In this document: piece by piece, positions 1 to 8,359 of the stretch | Layout of the letters: every line of letters starts with the position of its first letter | Numbering within the stretch: the stretch's first letter is position 1 | From: Bryobacteraceae bacterium | Lineage (GTDB): Bacteria > Acidobacteriota > Terriglobia > Bryobacterales > Bryobacteraceae | NCBI GenBank assembly: GCA_947458745.1 | Contig: CANGYQ010000013.1 | Span: 1 to 64,000 of the forward strand | Length of the DNA: 64,000 nucleotides | Direction: 5' to 3' | The notes under the pieces: generated by a model | Seen by the model: only the letters and a program-made list of their open reading frames with translations | Database searches by the model: none | What the model was told of the DNA's origin: nothing | Position numbers and translations under genes: made by a program

Positions 1-180
1 GCCGGGGAGCGGACGCTGGAGATGGCGATCCGCAAACTGGGCCTTTCGGCTCGCGCGCATGACCGGTTGCTGAAGGTGGCGCGCACGATTGCGGACCTCG
101 GCGGGTCCGAAGCGATCCAGGCCAAGCATATGGCGGAGGCGGTCGGGTACCGGTCGCTCGACCAGGTGTATTGGAAGTAG
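1..180 (+). CDS. ComM/YifB family Mg-chelatase-like ATPase, C-terminal end
   Basis: The frame is open from the first base of the window and ends in TAG, giving 59 residues of a cut-off protein. The residues match the C-terminal helical domain of the ComM/YifB family: [19 protein letters not shown], then [12 protein letters not shown]. In that AAA+ family this segment follows the Mg-chelatase-like ATPase core; characterised members are ring helicases that help integrate DNA during natural transformation. The ATPase motifs lie outside the window, so only the family can be named. Another MCM/Mg-chelatase relative is possible but less likely given this pattern. Confidence 0.82.
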   Translation, partial: AGERTLEMAIRKLGLSARAHDRLLKVARTIADLGGSEAIQAKHMAEAVGYRSLDQVYWK

Positions 181-207
181 CGTGGCGGTAGAATCTCCGG
201 AATCTCC

Positions 208-387
208 AATGCGGGTGGAACTTACTCAAAGGTCACAGTCGGGGACCTGGTTAAGGCCCATGAGGGAAGTCTTGCCTACATCAGCGGCACGCCGACCAAT
301 TTGCGGTAACTCCGGGAGAATGTAAAACAGGGTTTGCCCGAACTGGAGAAGCTGCTGCTCTGGATTCAGGCGGAGCTGTCCGCCTAG
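208..387 (+). pseudogene. degraded small reading frame (possible gene remnant)
   Basis: In the same frame as the preceding ComM end, codons from 208 read like real protein (GGTYSKVTVGDLVKAHEGSL, then ISGTPTNLR), hit TAA at 307-309, and continue sensibly (LRENVKQGLPELEKLLLWIQ) to TAG at 385-387. No start codon in this frame precedes it. The amphipathic second half looks like a helical C-terminus. I read it as a small gene with one nonsense mutation and a lost 5' end. I do not recognise the family. It overlaps the end of pgl by 4 bases, and chance openness in GC-rich DNA cannot be excluded. Confidence 0.3.
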
Positions 388-1034
388 AGCAGCAGAGCTG
401 CGGCTGGGTCTAGGAACCAGTGGGCTTGCTGCGCCACTAGTTGGATGGGACGGAGCTTTAGGTCGACGGGCTCATTGAAAACGGCCCGCAGTGCTTCGGC
501 CTTATCCGCGCCGGCGGCCAACACCACCAACTCCTCTGCCCCCAGGATCATGCGCGGTAGCAGGGTCACGCGATGTGAATCGAGCTTTTCGACATAGACC
601 GCGGCGGTCTTGCCGTGCTGGTCCAGGATGGCGTCGGAGCCAGGAAACAGGCTGGCGGTATGGGCGTCGGCACCCATGCCGAGATGGACGACGTCGAAGC
701 GTTCCGGTAGCTCCGCTTCATAGAACCAGGCGGCGGTCTCGGGCTCTAGTTCGCCTTGGATGCGGTGGATGCTGGCTGGCTGCACGTGGTCGAGGAGGGC
801 CTCGCGCGTCATGCGGTAGTTAGAGTCGGCATGGTCGGGCGCAACGCAGCGTTCGTCCACCCAGTAGAGGTCCACGCGCGACCAGTCAAATGGCTGCTGG
901 GCCATCCATTCAAACATCTTGCGCGGCGAAGAGCCGCCGGAGACGGCGAGCGATGCCTGCCCCTTAGCCGCCAGCGCCCGGAGAATGTATTCGCCACAAG
1001 CAACGGCGGGTTGATCAGAGATGTGGGTTGTCAT
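384..1034 (-). CDS. pgl: 6-phosphogluconolactonase
   Basis: Predicted cytosolic enzyme of 216 residues, the usual length for DevB-type lactonases. It would hydrolyse 6-phosphogluconolactone to 6-phosphogluconate, the second step of the oxidative pentose phosphate pathway. Visible family motifs are LAVSGGSSPRKMF (phosphate-binding loop near residue 35), the VDERCVAPDHADSNY segment, and GMGADAHTASLFPG. Its ATG overlaps the TGA of opcA by 4 bases (ATGA at 1031-1034), so translation is probably coupled. Last gene of zwf-opcA-pgl. Family and context agree, so the call is firm. Confidence 0.92.
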   Translation of the reverse strand: MTTHISDQPAVACGEYILRALAAKGQASLAVSGGSSPRKMFEWMAQQPFDWSRVDLYWVDERCVAPDHADSNYRMTREALLDHVQPASIHRIQGELEPETAAWFYEAELPERFDVVHLGMGADAHTASLFPGSDAILDQHGKTAAVYVEKLDSHRVTLLPRMILGAEELVVLAAGADKAEALRAVFNEPVDLKLRPIQLVAQQAHWFLDPAAALLL

Positions 1035-1984
1035 TGCGCGGCCAGCACTTTCTGGAAGACGGGATCGGGCCCGAGGATGGCCAACTCCTCGCGCAGCAGC
1101 TCGGCTTCTTTCAGCTGCGGAAACAGTGTGCAGCTTTCAAGCGACGCGGCCTGCATCTGGACGACCTGGTGTTCTGTGCGGCGGAGGGCAAACTCCACGG
1201 AGGGGCCACTCAGGACCACGCTCTGAATCTGCCAGTACTTGGTGGAACCCGCCTGATGGAAGCGCGTATCCAGGCGGCGTCCCAGGCTGTTGGCGATCCA
1301 GGCGGCCATGTAGCGGACGGCGGGGCCGGGTTCCGGGGATGAGTGCTCGATCACCAGGCGGTCCACTTGCGCCAGTTGGGCGCGACGCTCCGGGGCATCG
1401 AATAAGCGCGCCGTCAGGTCCCGCCAGCGGGTGATGCGCGTCCACGCGAGGTCCGCTATCACGATCCCGGCGCGGTTGAGGCGAGCCACTTCGTCCATCA
1501 GCCACTTCCAATCCTCGTAGCCGCGCGGCTCCACCACCACTTTGTGGGCCAGAGCCATGACCGCCGCCATGGCGGGCAGCTTGAGCGCATCGGGATGCCG
1601 GACCCAGAGGACGACCGGCAAATCCGGAGCCAGCAAACCGCGCAGCACGCTGGGCACGTCGGCGAAGCTGGCACTCGAGGCGGCCATCTCTACTTGCTCA
1701 CAGCAGATCTGTTGGCGGCGTCCGAACGGCATCCAGCACTGGGCAAAGGCGCGGGCCGACAAGGGACGCCCGTCGTCTGAAATCCGAATCACGATGGCCC
1801 GGCTGGGATTGTCGTGCATGATGTCAGCCAGCGTCTCACCGATGTCGGCCGCCTCATCCACCACGGCGATCAGCGTGATGGCACACGCCCGCAAGACGCC
1901 GCCCGCCTCTTCCTGCTGCTTGCCGAGCGAAACCCAGACCTCATCCAACTGCTGCAGCAGCTTCTCGGCCTGAACCGCCGGCAT
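1031..1984 (-). CDS. opcA: OpcA-like glucose-6-phosphate dehydrogenase assembly protein
   Basis: 317 residues, cytosolic, no signal peptide. The sequence follows the OpcA family layout: an N-terminal segment ending in a conserved DNPSRAIVIR motif (near residue 58), a central region DLPVVLWVRHPD, and a C-terminal region with DLAWTRITRWRDLTARLFD. In cyanobacteria OpcA allosterically activates or assembles glucose-6-phosphate dehydrogenase, and actinobacterial homologues sit between zwf and pgl exactly as here. The ATG overlaps the zwf TAA by one base and its TGA overlaps the pgl ATG by four. No catalytic site is expected; the role is inferred from family and position. Confidence 0.85.
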   Translation of the reverse strand: MPAVQAEKLLQQLDEVWVSLGKQQEEAGGVLRACAITLIAVVDEAADIGETLADIMHDNPSRAIVIRISDDGRPLSARAFAQCWMPFGRRQQICCEQVEMAASSASFADVPSVLRGLLAPDLPVVLWVRHPDALKLPAMAAVMALAHKVVVEPRGYEDWKWLMDEVARLNRAGIVIADLAWTRITRWRDLTARLFDAPERRAQLAQVDRLVIEHSSPEPGPAVRYMAAWIANSLGRRLDTRFHQAGSTKYWQIQSVVLSGPSVEFALRRTEHQVVQMQAASLESCTLFPQLKEAELLREELAILGPDPVFQKVLAAQ

Positions 1985-3510
1985 TACGGCACCCTCCAGG
2001 TATGGCCGCGGCGCTGCAACATCTCTTCTGACGCCTGTGGACCCCAGCTGCCCGCATCGTAGTTCGGGAAGTGGTGCTTGGTCTCAGACCAGACGTCCAG
2101 CACCGGCTGCACAGCCTTCCAACTGGCGTCCACCATGTCCTGCCGGGTGTAGAGGGTGGAATCGCCGGCCATGGCATCGAGCAGGAGCGTCTCGTACGCT
2201 GACGGCGACCGTTCGCCAAAGCTCGACCCATAGTTGAAGTCCATCGACACAGGCCGCAAGCGCATGCCCGCGCCCGGTTGCTTAGACCGGAAGCGCAGCG
2301 AAATGCCTTCTTCCGGCTGAATGCGGAGGATCAGCAGGTTCGGACCCCGGCCGCTGCGCGACATGATGGGCGCATCGACAAACACGGAGTGCGGCGCGTC
2401 GTTGAACTGGATGGCGATGTCGGTAACCCGCTTCGGCATCCGCTTGCCGGTGCGGATGTAGAACGGCACACCGGCCCAGCGCCAGTTCTCGACAAAGAAG
2501 GTCATGGCCGCGTAGGTATTGGTTTGGGACTCAGGGTCAACGCCCTTTTCCTGACGGAAGCCCAGCGCATCTTCGCCGCCGACCCGCGCAGCACCGTACT
2601 GACCGGCCACGGCATGGGTAGCCACATCTTCCGGCTTTAACGTCCGGATGGACCGCAACAGCTTTGCGCGCTCATCGCGGACGGCATCGGGTTCAAAGAC
2701 GGCCGGCGGTTCCATGGCGATGGTGGCCATCACCTGAAGCAGGTGGTTCTGGATCATGTCGCGCAGTGCGCCGGCTTCCTGGTAGTAGCCGCCGCGGCTG
2801 CCGACACCGATGGATTCGGCGGCGGTGATCTGGACATGGCTGACGTAGCGGCGGTTCCACAACGGCTCAAAAATGCCGTTGCCGAAGCGGAAGGCCAGGA
2901 CGTTCTGCACCGTCTCCTTGCCCAGGTAATGGTCGATGCGATAGACCTGCGATTCCCGGAACACCTGGCGGACGGCGTCGTGCAAGACGTTCGAAGACTC
3001 AGTGTCATGCCCAAACGGCTTCTCGATGATGATGCGGGTCCAGCCGGCACTGTTGTTCAGGCCGACCGCGCCCAGGTTCTGGACCACGGGGATGTATTGG
3101 CTGGGCTGCGTGGACAGGTAAAAGAGCACGTTGCCCGCCGTGCCGCGCTCTTCGGCCACTTGCGCGATGCGGACTTTGAGTCCGGCATACATGGCCGGGT
3201 CGCCAATGTCGCCGGAGCAGTAGAACAGGCCCTTGGCAAAGTCGTTCCACAGGTCCACGTCAAAGGGCGAATCTTCGAGGAACTTCTGAACGGCCTCGCG
3301 CATTTTCTCGCGGAACTGGTCGTCGGTCATCGGGGTCCGGGAGTTGCCGATGATGGCGATCCCGGGCGGAAAGCGCCGCTCATAGGCCAACCGGTAGAGC
3401 GCTGGAATCAGCTTTCGTTGGGTCAGGTCACCGTTGGCGCCAAAAATGACAATGGCACACGGAGGCACACGGCGTTCAAACCGGAGCCGGTCCTCGAATG
3501 GGTTCTCCAT
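1984..3510 (-). CDS. zwf: glucose-6-phosphate 1-dehydrogenase
   Basis: 508 residues, full length. It would oxidise glucose-6-phosphate to the lactone with NAD(P)+, the entry step of the oxidative pentose phosphate pathway. Visible are the Rossmann motif GANGDLTQRKL (residues 24-34), IIEKPFG (161-167) and the substrate-binding, catalytic RIDHYLGKE (191-199). The frame extends to a TTG at 3519, but ATG at 3510 gives the usual N-terminus and is preferred. First gene of a three-gene operon with opcA and pgl, all with overlapping stops and starts, so co-regulation is expected. No 6-phosphogluconate dehydrogenase gene lies in this window. Confidence 0.95.
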   Translation of the reverse strand: MENPFEDRLRFERRVPPCAIVIFGANGDLTQRKLIPALYRLAYERRFPPGIAIIGNSRTPMTDDQFREKMREAVQKFLEDSPFDVDLWNDFAKGLFYCSGDIGDPAMYAGLKVRIAQVAEERGTAGNVLFYLSTQPSQYIPVVQNLGAVGLNNSAGWTRIIIEKPFGHDTESSNVLHDAVRQVFRESQVYRIDHYLGKETVQNVLAFRFGNGIFEPLWNRRYVSHVQITAAESIGVGSRGGYYQEAGALRDMIQNHLLQVMATIAMEPPAVFEPDAVRDERAKLLRSIRTLKPEDVATHAVAGQYGAARVGGEDALGFRQEKGVDPESQTNTYAAMTFFVENWRWAGVPFYIRTGKRMPKRVTDIAIQFNDAPHSVFVDAPIMSRSGRGPNLLILRIQPEEGISLRFRSKQPGAGMRLRPVSMDFNYGSSFGERSPSAYETLLLDAMAGDSTLYTRQDMVDASWKAVQPVLDVWSETKHHFPNYDAGSWGPQASEEMLQRRGHTWRVP

Positions 3511-3598
3511 TGGCTTCAAGGTAGCAGAGTGCAGAGGACATAGATGGCATAGGGACCATCGACGGGGCCTTGCGTGCGCATTGCTAAACTGGCCTCAC

Positions 3599-4789
3599 AT
3601 GCGCTTGCTCTCTACCCTCACGCTGGCTGTAGCCTGTTGCCTCGCACCGTCTTTGAGCCTCGCGCAGAGCACGGCGGCTCATGGCTGGCCGGTCTCGGAC
3701 CCCAAGACTGAAGGCATGGATCCGGATGCCTTGGCGCGCTTCGATGCGGATATTGTTAGTGGCAAGTATGGCTCGGTTGATAGCATGCTGGTGATCCGCC
3801 ACGGGCGGGTGGTCTATGATCGCGCTTACACGCATGACTATGATGCGATCTATGGCCAGCGGGCCGGCCAAGCCAGCGCTCTGAATGCCCACGACCCATC
3901 CGGCCCCTACAATTACTTCAATCCTTGGTGGCACCCCTACTACCGCCGCAGCAACCTGCATACTCTACAGTCAGTCACCAAAACCGTCGCCTCTGTGATC
4001 ATCGGCGTGGCCAGCAAGCGCGGTGAGTTCCCCGCCCTAGATACACCGGTCCTGAAGTACTTCGACGAGAAGAAGGTGGCCAGCATCGATGACCGCAAAC
4101 GCCGCATGACCATTCGTAATCTCCTCACCATGACGGCGGGCCTGGAATGGAATGAGAGCCTGCCTTACAACGACCCCACTAACTCCAGCAGCATCCTGGA
4201 AGCGTCAGCGGACTGGGTGCAGTATGTCATCGACCGGCCCATGTCGGACGAGCCCGGCACTAAGTTCAATTACAACAGCGGAGCCACGGAGCTGCTGGCC
4301 CATATCTTCCGCCAAGCCACCGGACAGGACATGGAAGAGTATGGCGCCAAGCATCTTTTTCAACCCCTGGGCATCAAGGATTGGTTCTGGAAGCGCATTC
4401 CGTGGGGCCTAGTCGATTCCGAAGGCGGCCTCTATCTGGAGCGGCACGACCTCGCGAAGATCGCCCTCCTGTTCCACCAGAAGGGTGCCTGGAAGGGTCA
4501 GCAGATCGTTGCTGAAGATTGGGTGAAGGCTTCGCTCGAGCCCGCCATCGCTGTATCTCCCAACTCGGCCGTCAAGTATGGCTACAAGTGGTGGCTCTAC
4601 CCGTACGCCAAGGGCGACTCGCGGCTGGCCTTTGCTGGATCGGGCTTCGGGGGCCAGTTGCCCATCGTGATCCCGGAGGACGATGTGGTGGTGGTTTTCA
4701 CTGCTTGGAATATCCTGGGCGGCAAGTCCTTGAGTCACCGCGAAGCGATCGACCGGATTCGAGCCGCGGTAGCCGACCGGAAGCCTTAG
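3599..4789 (+). CDS. secreted beta-lactamase-fold serine hydrolase
   Basis: 396 residues. ATG at 3599 gives a clean signal peptide (MRLLSTLTLAVACCLAPSLS then LAQS), so export is expected; an upstream ATG in frame only adds antisense of zwf. The penicillin-binding/beta-lactamase-like signature is present: SVTK (S125-x-x-K128) as nucleophile and base, and YNS at Y225 as the second motif; a glycine-rich AGSGFGGQ near the end fills the place of the third motif. Such class C-like proteins include esterases, D-aminopeptidases and peptidoglycan-linked hydrolases, so the substrate cannot be named. It diverges from zwf with 88 bases between starts. Confidence 0.85.
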   Translation: MRLLSTLTLAVACCLAPSLSLAQSTAAHGWPVSDPKTEGMDPDALARFDADIVSGKYGSVDSMLVIRHGRVVYDRAYTHDYDAIYGQRAGQASALNAHDPSGPYNYFNPWWHPYYRRSNLHTLQSVTKTVASVIIGVASKRGEFPALDTPVLKYFDEKKVASIDDRKRRMTIRNLLTMTAGLEWNESLPYNDPTNSSSILEASADWVQYVIDRPMSDEPGTKFNYNSGATELLAHIFRQATGQDMEEYGAKHLFQPLGIKDWFWKRIPWGLVDSEGGLYLERHDLAKIALLFHQKGAWKGQQIVAEDWVKASLEPAIAVSPNSAVKYGYKWWLYPYAKGDSRLAFAGSGFGGQLPIVIPEDDVVVVFTAWNILGGKSLSHREAIDRIRAAVADRKP

Positions 4790-4875
4790 CGCTGGCCACT
4801 CCCGCTCATCCGGCTAGGCCCACCAATCCCATCTGCCGATAGCGCATCCAGCCAGCATTGGCGCAAGCTAGGGTC

Positions 4876-5748
4876 ATGGAGATTTCACTCGCTCACTTTT
4901 CTACCGAACTGGCCTCGCTGGTGGATCGCACGGCGGCTTCGGTGGTGACGGTTCATGCCCGTCCGCGCATCACTTCCAGCGGCGTCCTGTGGGCACCGGG
5001 AGTAGTGGTGACAGCTGATCACACCGTCACCCGGGACGACCAGATCCACCTCACTCTGCCTTCCGGCGAGCGCGTGGCGGCGCAACTGAGAGGACGCGAC
5101 GGCTCGACTGATCTGGCGGTGCTGACGTTTGAGGGCGATGGCGGCGCTCCTTGGCAGCGCGCCGCACGGGCGGTGCAGCCGGGCCACTTGCTGTTGACGG
5201 TGGGACGCAATGCGGACACGGGTCCAACGGCGGCACTGGGGATCTTGAGCGCTGCGGGTGGCGAATGGAAGACCTGGCGCGGGGGTAAGCTGGATCAGTT
5301 TCTGCGGCTGGACGTGTCGCTGTTTCCCGGCTCAGTCGGCGGAGCGGTGGTGAACATTGAGGGCGGCCTGGTGGGTGTGGCGAGCGACGGCCTGTCTCGC
5401 CTATCGCCGCTGGCCATTCCCGTCGCCACGGTGGATCGGGTGGTGGCGGAGTTGCTGGCCAAGGGCCGGATCGCTCGTCCGTACCTGGGCGTGGGGCTGC
5501 AACCGGTCCGGTTACCATCCGGCCCCGGCTTGATCCTGCTGTCGGTTGAAGCTGGGAGCGCTGCCGACAAGGCCGGGTTGTTGGTAGGCGATGTACTGCT
5601 AGGCTTTGGCGGCGGCACGACGGAAGATCCGGGTGACGTGCAGACTATCCTGCACCAGCACCAACCAGGCGACAAACTGACAGCTCGCATCGTTCGGGGT
5701 GGTGAACACATCGAAGTAGAAGTCGAGATCGGCGAGAAAGAGGCCTAG
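4876..5748 (+). CDS. HtrA-like trypsin-fold protein with PDZ domain, catalytic serine lost
   Basis: 290 residues from ATG 4876 (a TTG at 4858 is also in frame). No signal peptide or membrane segment, so it should stay in the cytoplasm, unlike classical DegP/DegS. The fold is S1C: H49 in ADHTV and D79 in STDLAV sit where the triad expects them, but the PGNSGGP motif reads PGSVGGA (151-157), putting valine at the catalytic serine. A PDZ domain follows at about residues 195-285. It is probably a non-hydrolytic scaffold or partner. TAG is followed directly by the ATG of the next, intact paralogue, implying co-translation and perhaps hetero-oligomers. Confidence 0.8.
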   Translation: MEISLAHFSTELASLVDRTAASVVTVHARPRITSSGVLWAPGVVVTADHTVTRDDQIHLTLPSGERVAAQLRGRDGSTDLAVLTFEGDGGAPWQRAARAVQPGHLLLTVGRNADTGPTAALGILSAAGGEWKTWRGGKLDQFLRLDVSLFPGSVGGAVVNIEGGLVGVASDGLSRLSPLAIPVATVDRVVAELLAKGRIARPYLGVGLQPVRLPSGPGLILLSVEAGSAADKAGLLVGDVLLGFGGGTTEDPGDVQTILHQHQPGDKLTARIVRGGEHIEVEVEIGEKEA

Positions 5749-6618
5749 ATGACCCCGGGATTTGGAGAGGTGGCGGAACAGTTGCGCCGCTCGACCGTCC
5801 AGGTCCATGTGGGCGGGGAGCGGGGCGAGGGTGGCAGCGGGTCCGGTGTGTTGTGGAACTCAACCGGCCTGGTGGTCACCAACGCCCACGTGGCGCGCGG
5901 GCCGAAGGCCACGGTGACCTTGTGGGATGGCCGCAAGTTCGCGGCTGAAGTGCAGGCACGGGACGAGGCTCGGGATCTGGCGAAGCTCCAGATTCAATCG
6001 AACCAGCTTCCGGCTGCTGCCATCGGCGATTCATCGCGCCTGCGTCCCGGCGAACTGGTGGTGGCGGTGGGCAACCCGCTGGGCTTTATCGGAGCGCTGA
6101 CCACTGGGGTGATCCACGACGTGGGCCCGGTGCCGGGCCTGTCGCGACGCGATTGGGTGCAGGCTGATGTGCGCCTGGCCCCAGGCAACTCCGGCGGACC
6201 GCTGGCGGATTCAAGCGGCCGCGTGATCGGGATCAACAGCATGGTGCTGTCACCTCAGCGCGGCGGGGGCTTGGGGCTGGCGGTGCCCTCGAACGCGGTC
6301 CGGGAGTTTCTGGCACGCGGGGGTGATGCTCCCCGGATTGGAGTTGCGGTGCGCCCGGTGACGGTCCGGTTTAAGCAGCGAGATGGCCCTGGCATGGTGG
6401 TGCTGGAAGTGCAGCCCGGCACGCCGGCGGCGGCGGCTTCCCTGATGATTGGCGATGTGATCGTGGGGGCGCACGGCCGCTTGTTCGACACCTGGGATGA
6501 CTTGAGTTGGGCCATTGAACACGCGGCGCTGCGGGTCCCGTTGCAGTTCCTGCGTGGTGACCGGCGGACGATTCGGGAAACGGTGGTTCACATGGGGAAG
6601 TTGGCCCAAGCCGCATGA
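5749..6618 (+). CDS. HtrA-like serine protease with PDZ domain (S1C), triad intact
   Basis: 289 residues. A complete triad is visible: H47 in VTNAHVA, D76 in EARDLAKL and S148 in PGNSGGPL, followed by a PDZ domain around 200-285 (VLEVQPGTPAAAASLMIGDV). No signal sequence or transmembrane helix is present, which is unusual because characterised HtrA proteases act in the envelope; a cytoplasmic site is inferred. Its ATG begins right after the stop of the serine-less paralogue, and its TGA overlaps the ATG of a LuxR-type regulator (ATGA, 6615-6618). The arrangement suggests a protease pair tied to transcription control. Substrate unknown. Confidence 0.87.
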   Translation: MTPGFGEVAEQLRRSTVQVHVGGERGEGGSGSGVLWNSTGLVVTNAHVARGPKATVTLWDGRKFAAEVQARDEARDLAKLQIQSNQLPAAAIGDSSRLRPGELVVAVGNPLGFIGALTTGVIHDVGPVPGLSRRDWVQADVRLAPGNSGGPLADSSGRVIGINSMVLSPQRGGGLGLAVPSNAVREFLARGGDAPRIGVAVRPVTVRFKQRDGPGMVVLEVQPGTPAAAASLMIGDVIVGAHGRLFDTWDDLSWAIEHAALRVPLQFLRGDRRTIRETVVHMGKLAQAA

Positions 6619-7190
6619 GCTTGCCTGAGGAGTTGAACTTCATGGCGGAGCGCCCGGCCCGGACGCGGCCGATCCGCGTGCAGGTGACGGCGCGGTCGCC
6701 GGTGGTGCAGGCGGGGCTGGAGGCGATGATGCGCGAATCGGGTGTGGTGGAGATCACGCGGCACAATGCCGACGTGTTGTTGACGGAAACCGTTCCGGCG
6801 GGCGCACAGGGCACGCCGGTGGTGTGGCTCTCCGACGAAGGCACGCTGCGGGATGGTGTGCGCGGTCTCCTGCCCCGTGAGGCGGGGGAACACGAGATTG
6901 TCGCCGCCGTGGAGGCAGTGGCCGCGGGGCTGATTGCCGTTCACCCGCAGTTTCTGGACACTCTGCAGGCGCGTCCGGTGATGGAGTTGGCCGAGCCACT
7001 GACGCCGCGAGAATCCGAGGTGCTCCGCCTGCTGGCCGAGGGCGTCGCCAATAAGGAGATCGCCTGGCGGCTGAGCATCTCCGAGCACACGGTGAAGTTC
7101 CATGTCGCCAGTGTGCTGGATAAACTGAACGCTTCCTCACGAACCGAGGCGGTGGCGAAGGGCATCCGGTCTGGGTTGGTGGTGGTGTAG
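6615..7190 (+). CDS. LuxR/NarL-type transcription factor with degenerate receiver domain
   Basis: 191 residues. The C-terminal half is a clear GerE/LuxR helix-turn-helix (LTPRESEVLRLLAEGVANKE, then SISEHTVKFHV, about 128-190). Residues 19-120 resemble a NarL-type receiver, but the acidic pocket is missing and the phosphoacceptor position reads E58 (NADVLLTE instead of a DVVLMD-type motif), so normal histidine-kinase control is unlikely. Start 6615 overlaps the preceding protease stop by 4 bases; M10 (6642) is an alternative. Being the last gene of the HtrA-pair operon, it may be gated by the proteases or by protein contact rather than by phosphorylation. Confidence 0.83.
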   Translation: MSLPEELNFMAERPARTRPIRVQVTARSPVVQAGLEAMMRESGVVEITRHNADVLLTETVPAGAQGTPVVWLSDEGTLRDGVRGLLPREAGEHEIVAAVEAVAAGLIAVHPQFLDTLQARPVMELAEPLTPRESEVLRLLAEGVANKEIAWRLSISEHTVKFHVASVLDKLNASSRTEAVAKGIRSGLVVV

Positions 7191-7200
7191 GCTTCCTGCT

Positions 7201-8265
7201 TTAGCCAAGGACGGCGGCGTCACAGGGTGTAGCAACGGTGATTCCGGTGTTGGCGGCCCGGTAACAACTCTCCACCAACTGCAATGTCCGCAGATAGTCC
7301 GCGCCATGGCTTTCAAACTCCGCGCCGGAGCGGAGACATTGGGCAAAATGGAGCTGGGTGTTGTAGCAACTGTCGCCACGATAGCCGACCGCCGGGATCG
7401 TCCAGGAGTGCGCGTAGCGCTGGCCGCCACGCGGTTCGATGGTGATGTGGCCACTGGCATCTAGCCACAGCGTACCGCCGGTAGCGTCGATCCGGAGATT
7501 GCCCATGCCGTGGCTGCCTTCCGGTGCCGCTTCATCCATCGGGGAGCAGCGGTTGCCATCCATGATGCCGGCAAAGCCATCGCCGAATCGTAGCGTAATG
7601 ATGGCCAGATCTTCGCCGGCAATCGCCGGGTTCACTTTAGCGGTCAGGCAGGCGGCGGCTTGCGGGTCGCCGAACAGGTAGCGCGCGGAATCCAGGTAGT
7701 GCACCAGCGTCTCAAAGATCAGGAAGCGCGGATAGCTGACGAAGTACGGCTGGTTGGGGTAGGGCTTTTCGAGCAGTCCGTCATTGGCGCGGTGCACCCA
7801 CCGGAAGCTGAATGGAGTGCCGAGCGCGCCTGAATCGAGCAGCCGCTTGATCTCGCGGTACCAGGCCTGGAAGCGCCAATTCTCATTCACCATCATCCGC
7901 GTTGCCGCGCCGGGCGGGAACAGTGACACCAGTTCCTCGGCTTCCCCAAGTGTCGGTGCGAGCGGCTTCTGGCACAGCACATGGACGCCATGCGCCAACG
8001 CGATGCGGGCCATCGGCAGGTGCTGATCCGGCCGCGTGACGACATCGACGAAGTGGGGCCTTTCAGCGGTCAACATCTCGGCGAAATCGTTGTAGACGCG
8101 GGGGATGCCGTAGCGGTTGGCGAAGGCTTGAGCGCGGTCAGGGTCCAGGTCACAAACCGCCGCGATCTCCACTTGGGGCGACATCCGGTTCCAGGCTTCC
8201 ATCTGAAACTGGGCAAAGAATCCACACCCGGCCAGGGTTCCCTTGAGTGGCACGGCATCATTCAT
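7201..8265 (-). CDS. Gfo/Idh/MocA family NAD(P)-dependent oxidoreductase
   Basis: 354 residues, no signal peptide. The N-terminal Rossmann domain starts with GTLAGCGFFA (residues 9-18), continues with the acidic strand end AAVCDLDPDRA, and has VLCQKPLAPT in place of the family's EKP motif (the lysine is kept). The C-terminal half fits the mixed-sheet substrate domain of the fold. Members oxidise or dehydrate sugars, inositols and pseudoglycosides; the substrate cannot be told here. The gene converges on the LuxR gene (10 bases between stops) and diverges from tetR with about 120 bases between, which hold the tetR control region. Confidence 0.88.
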   Translation of the reverse strand: MNDAVPLKGTLAGCGFFAQFQMEAWNRMSPQVEIAAVCDLDPDRAQAFANRYGIPRVYNDFAEMLTAERPHFVDVVTRPDQHLPMARIALAHGVHVLCQKPLAPTLGEAEELVSLFPPGAATRMMVNENWRFQAWYREIKRLLDSGALGTPFSFRWVHRANDGLLEKPYPNQPYFVSYPRFLIFETLVHYLDSARYLFGDPQAAACLTAKVNPAIAGEDLAIITLRFGDGFAGIMDGNRCSPMDEAAPEGSHGMGNLRIDATGGTLWLDASGHITIEPRGGQRYAHSWTIPAVGYRGDSCYNTQLHFAQCLRSGAEFESHGADYLRTLQLVESCYRAANTGITVATPCDAAVLG

Positions 8266-8359
8266 CGGTCCGATCAGTGTATCGAACCCGCCGCGCGGGC
8301 CGCAGACGACGGGCTCAGCGCCTAATCAACGGAGGCTCGGAGATCTGCGGTTGCTTTCT

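Noticed and set aside
2743..3543. 266-codon plus-strand frame
   Set aside because: Antisense of zwf; its sequence is a GC-driven shadow with no domain likeness, while zwf carries all catalytic motifs.
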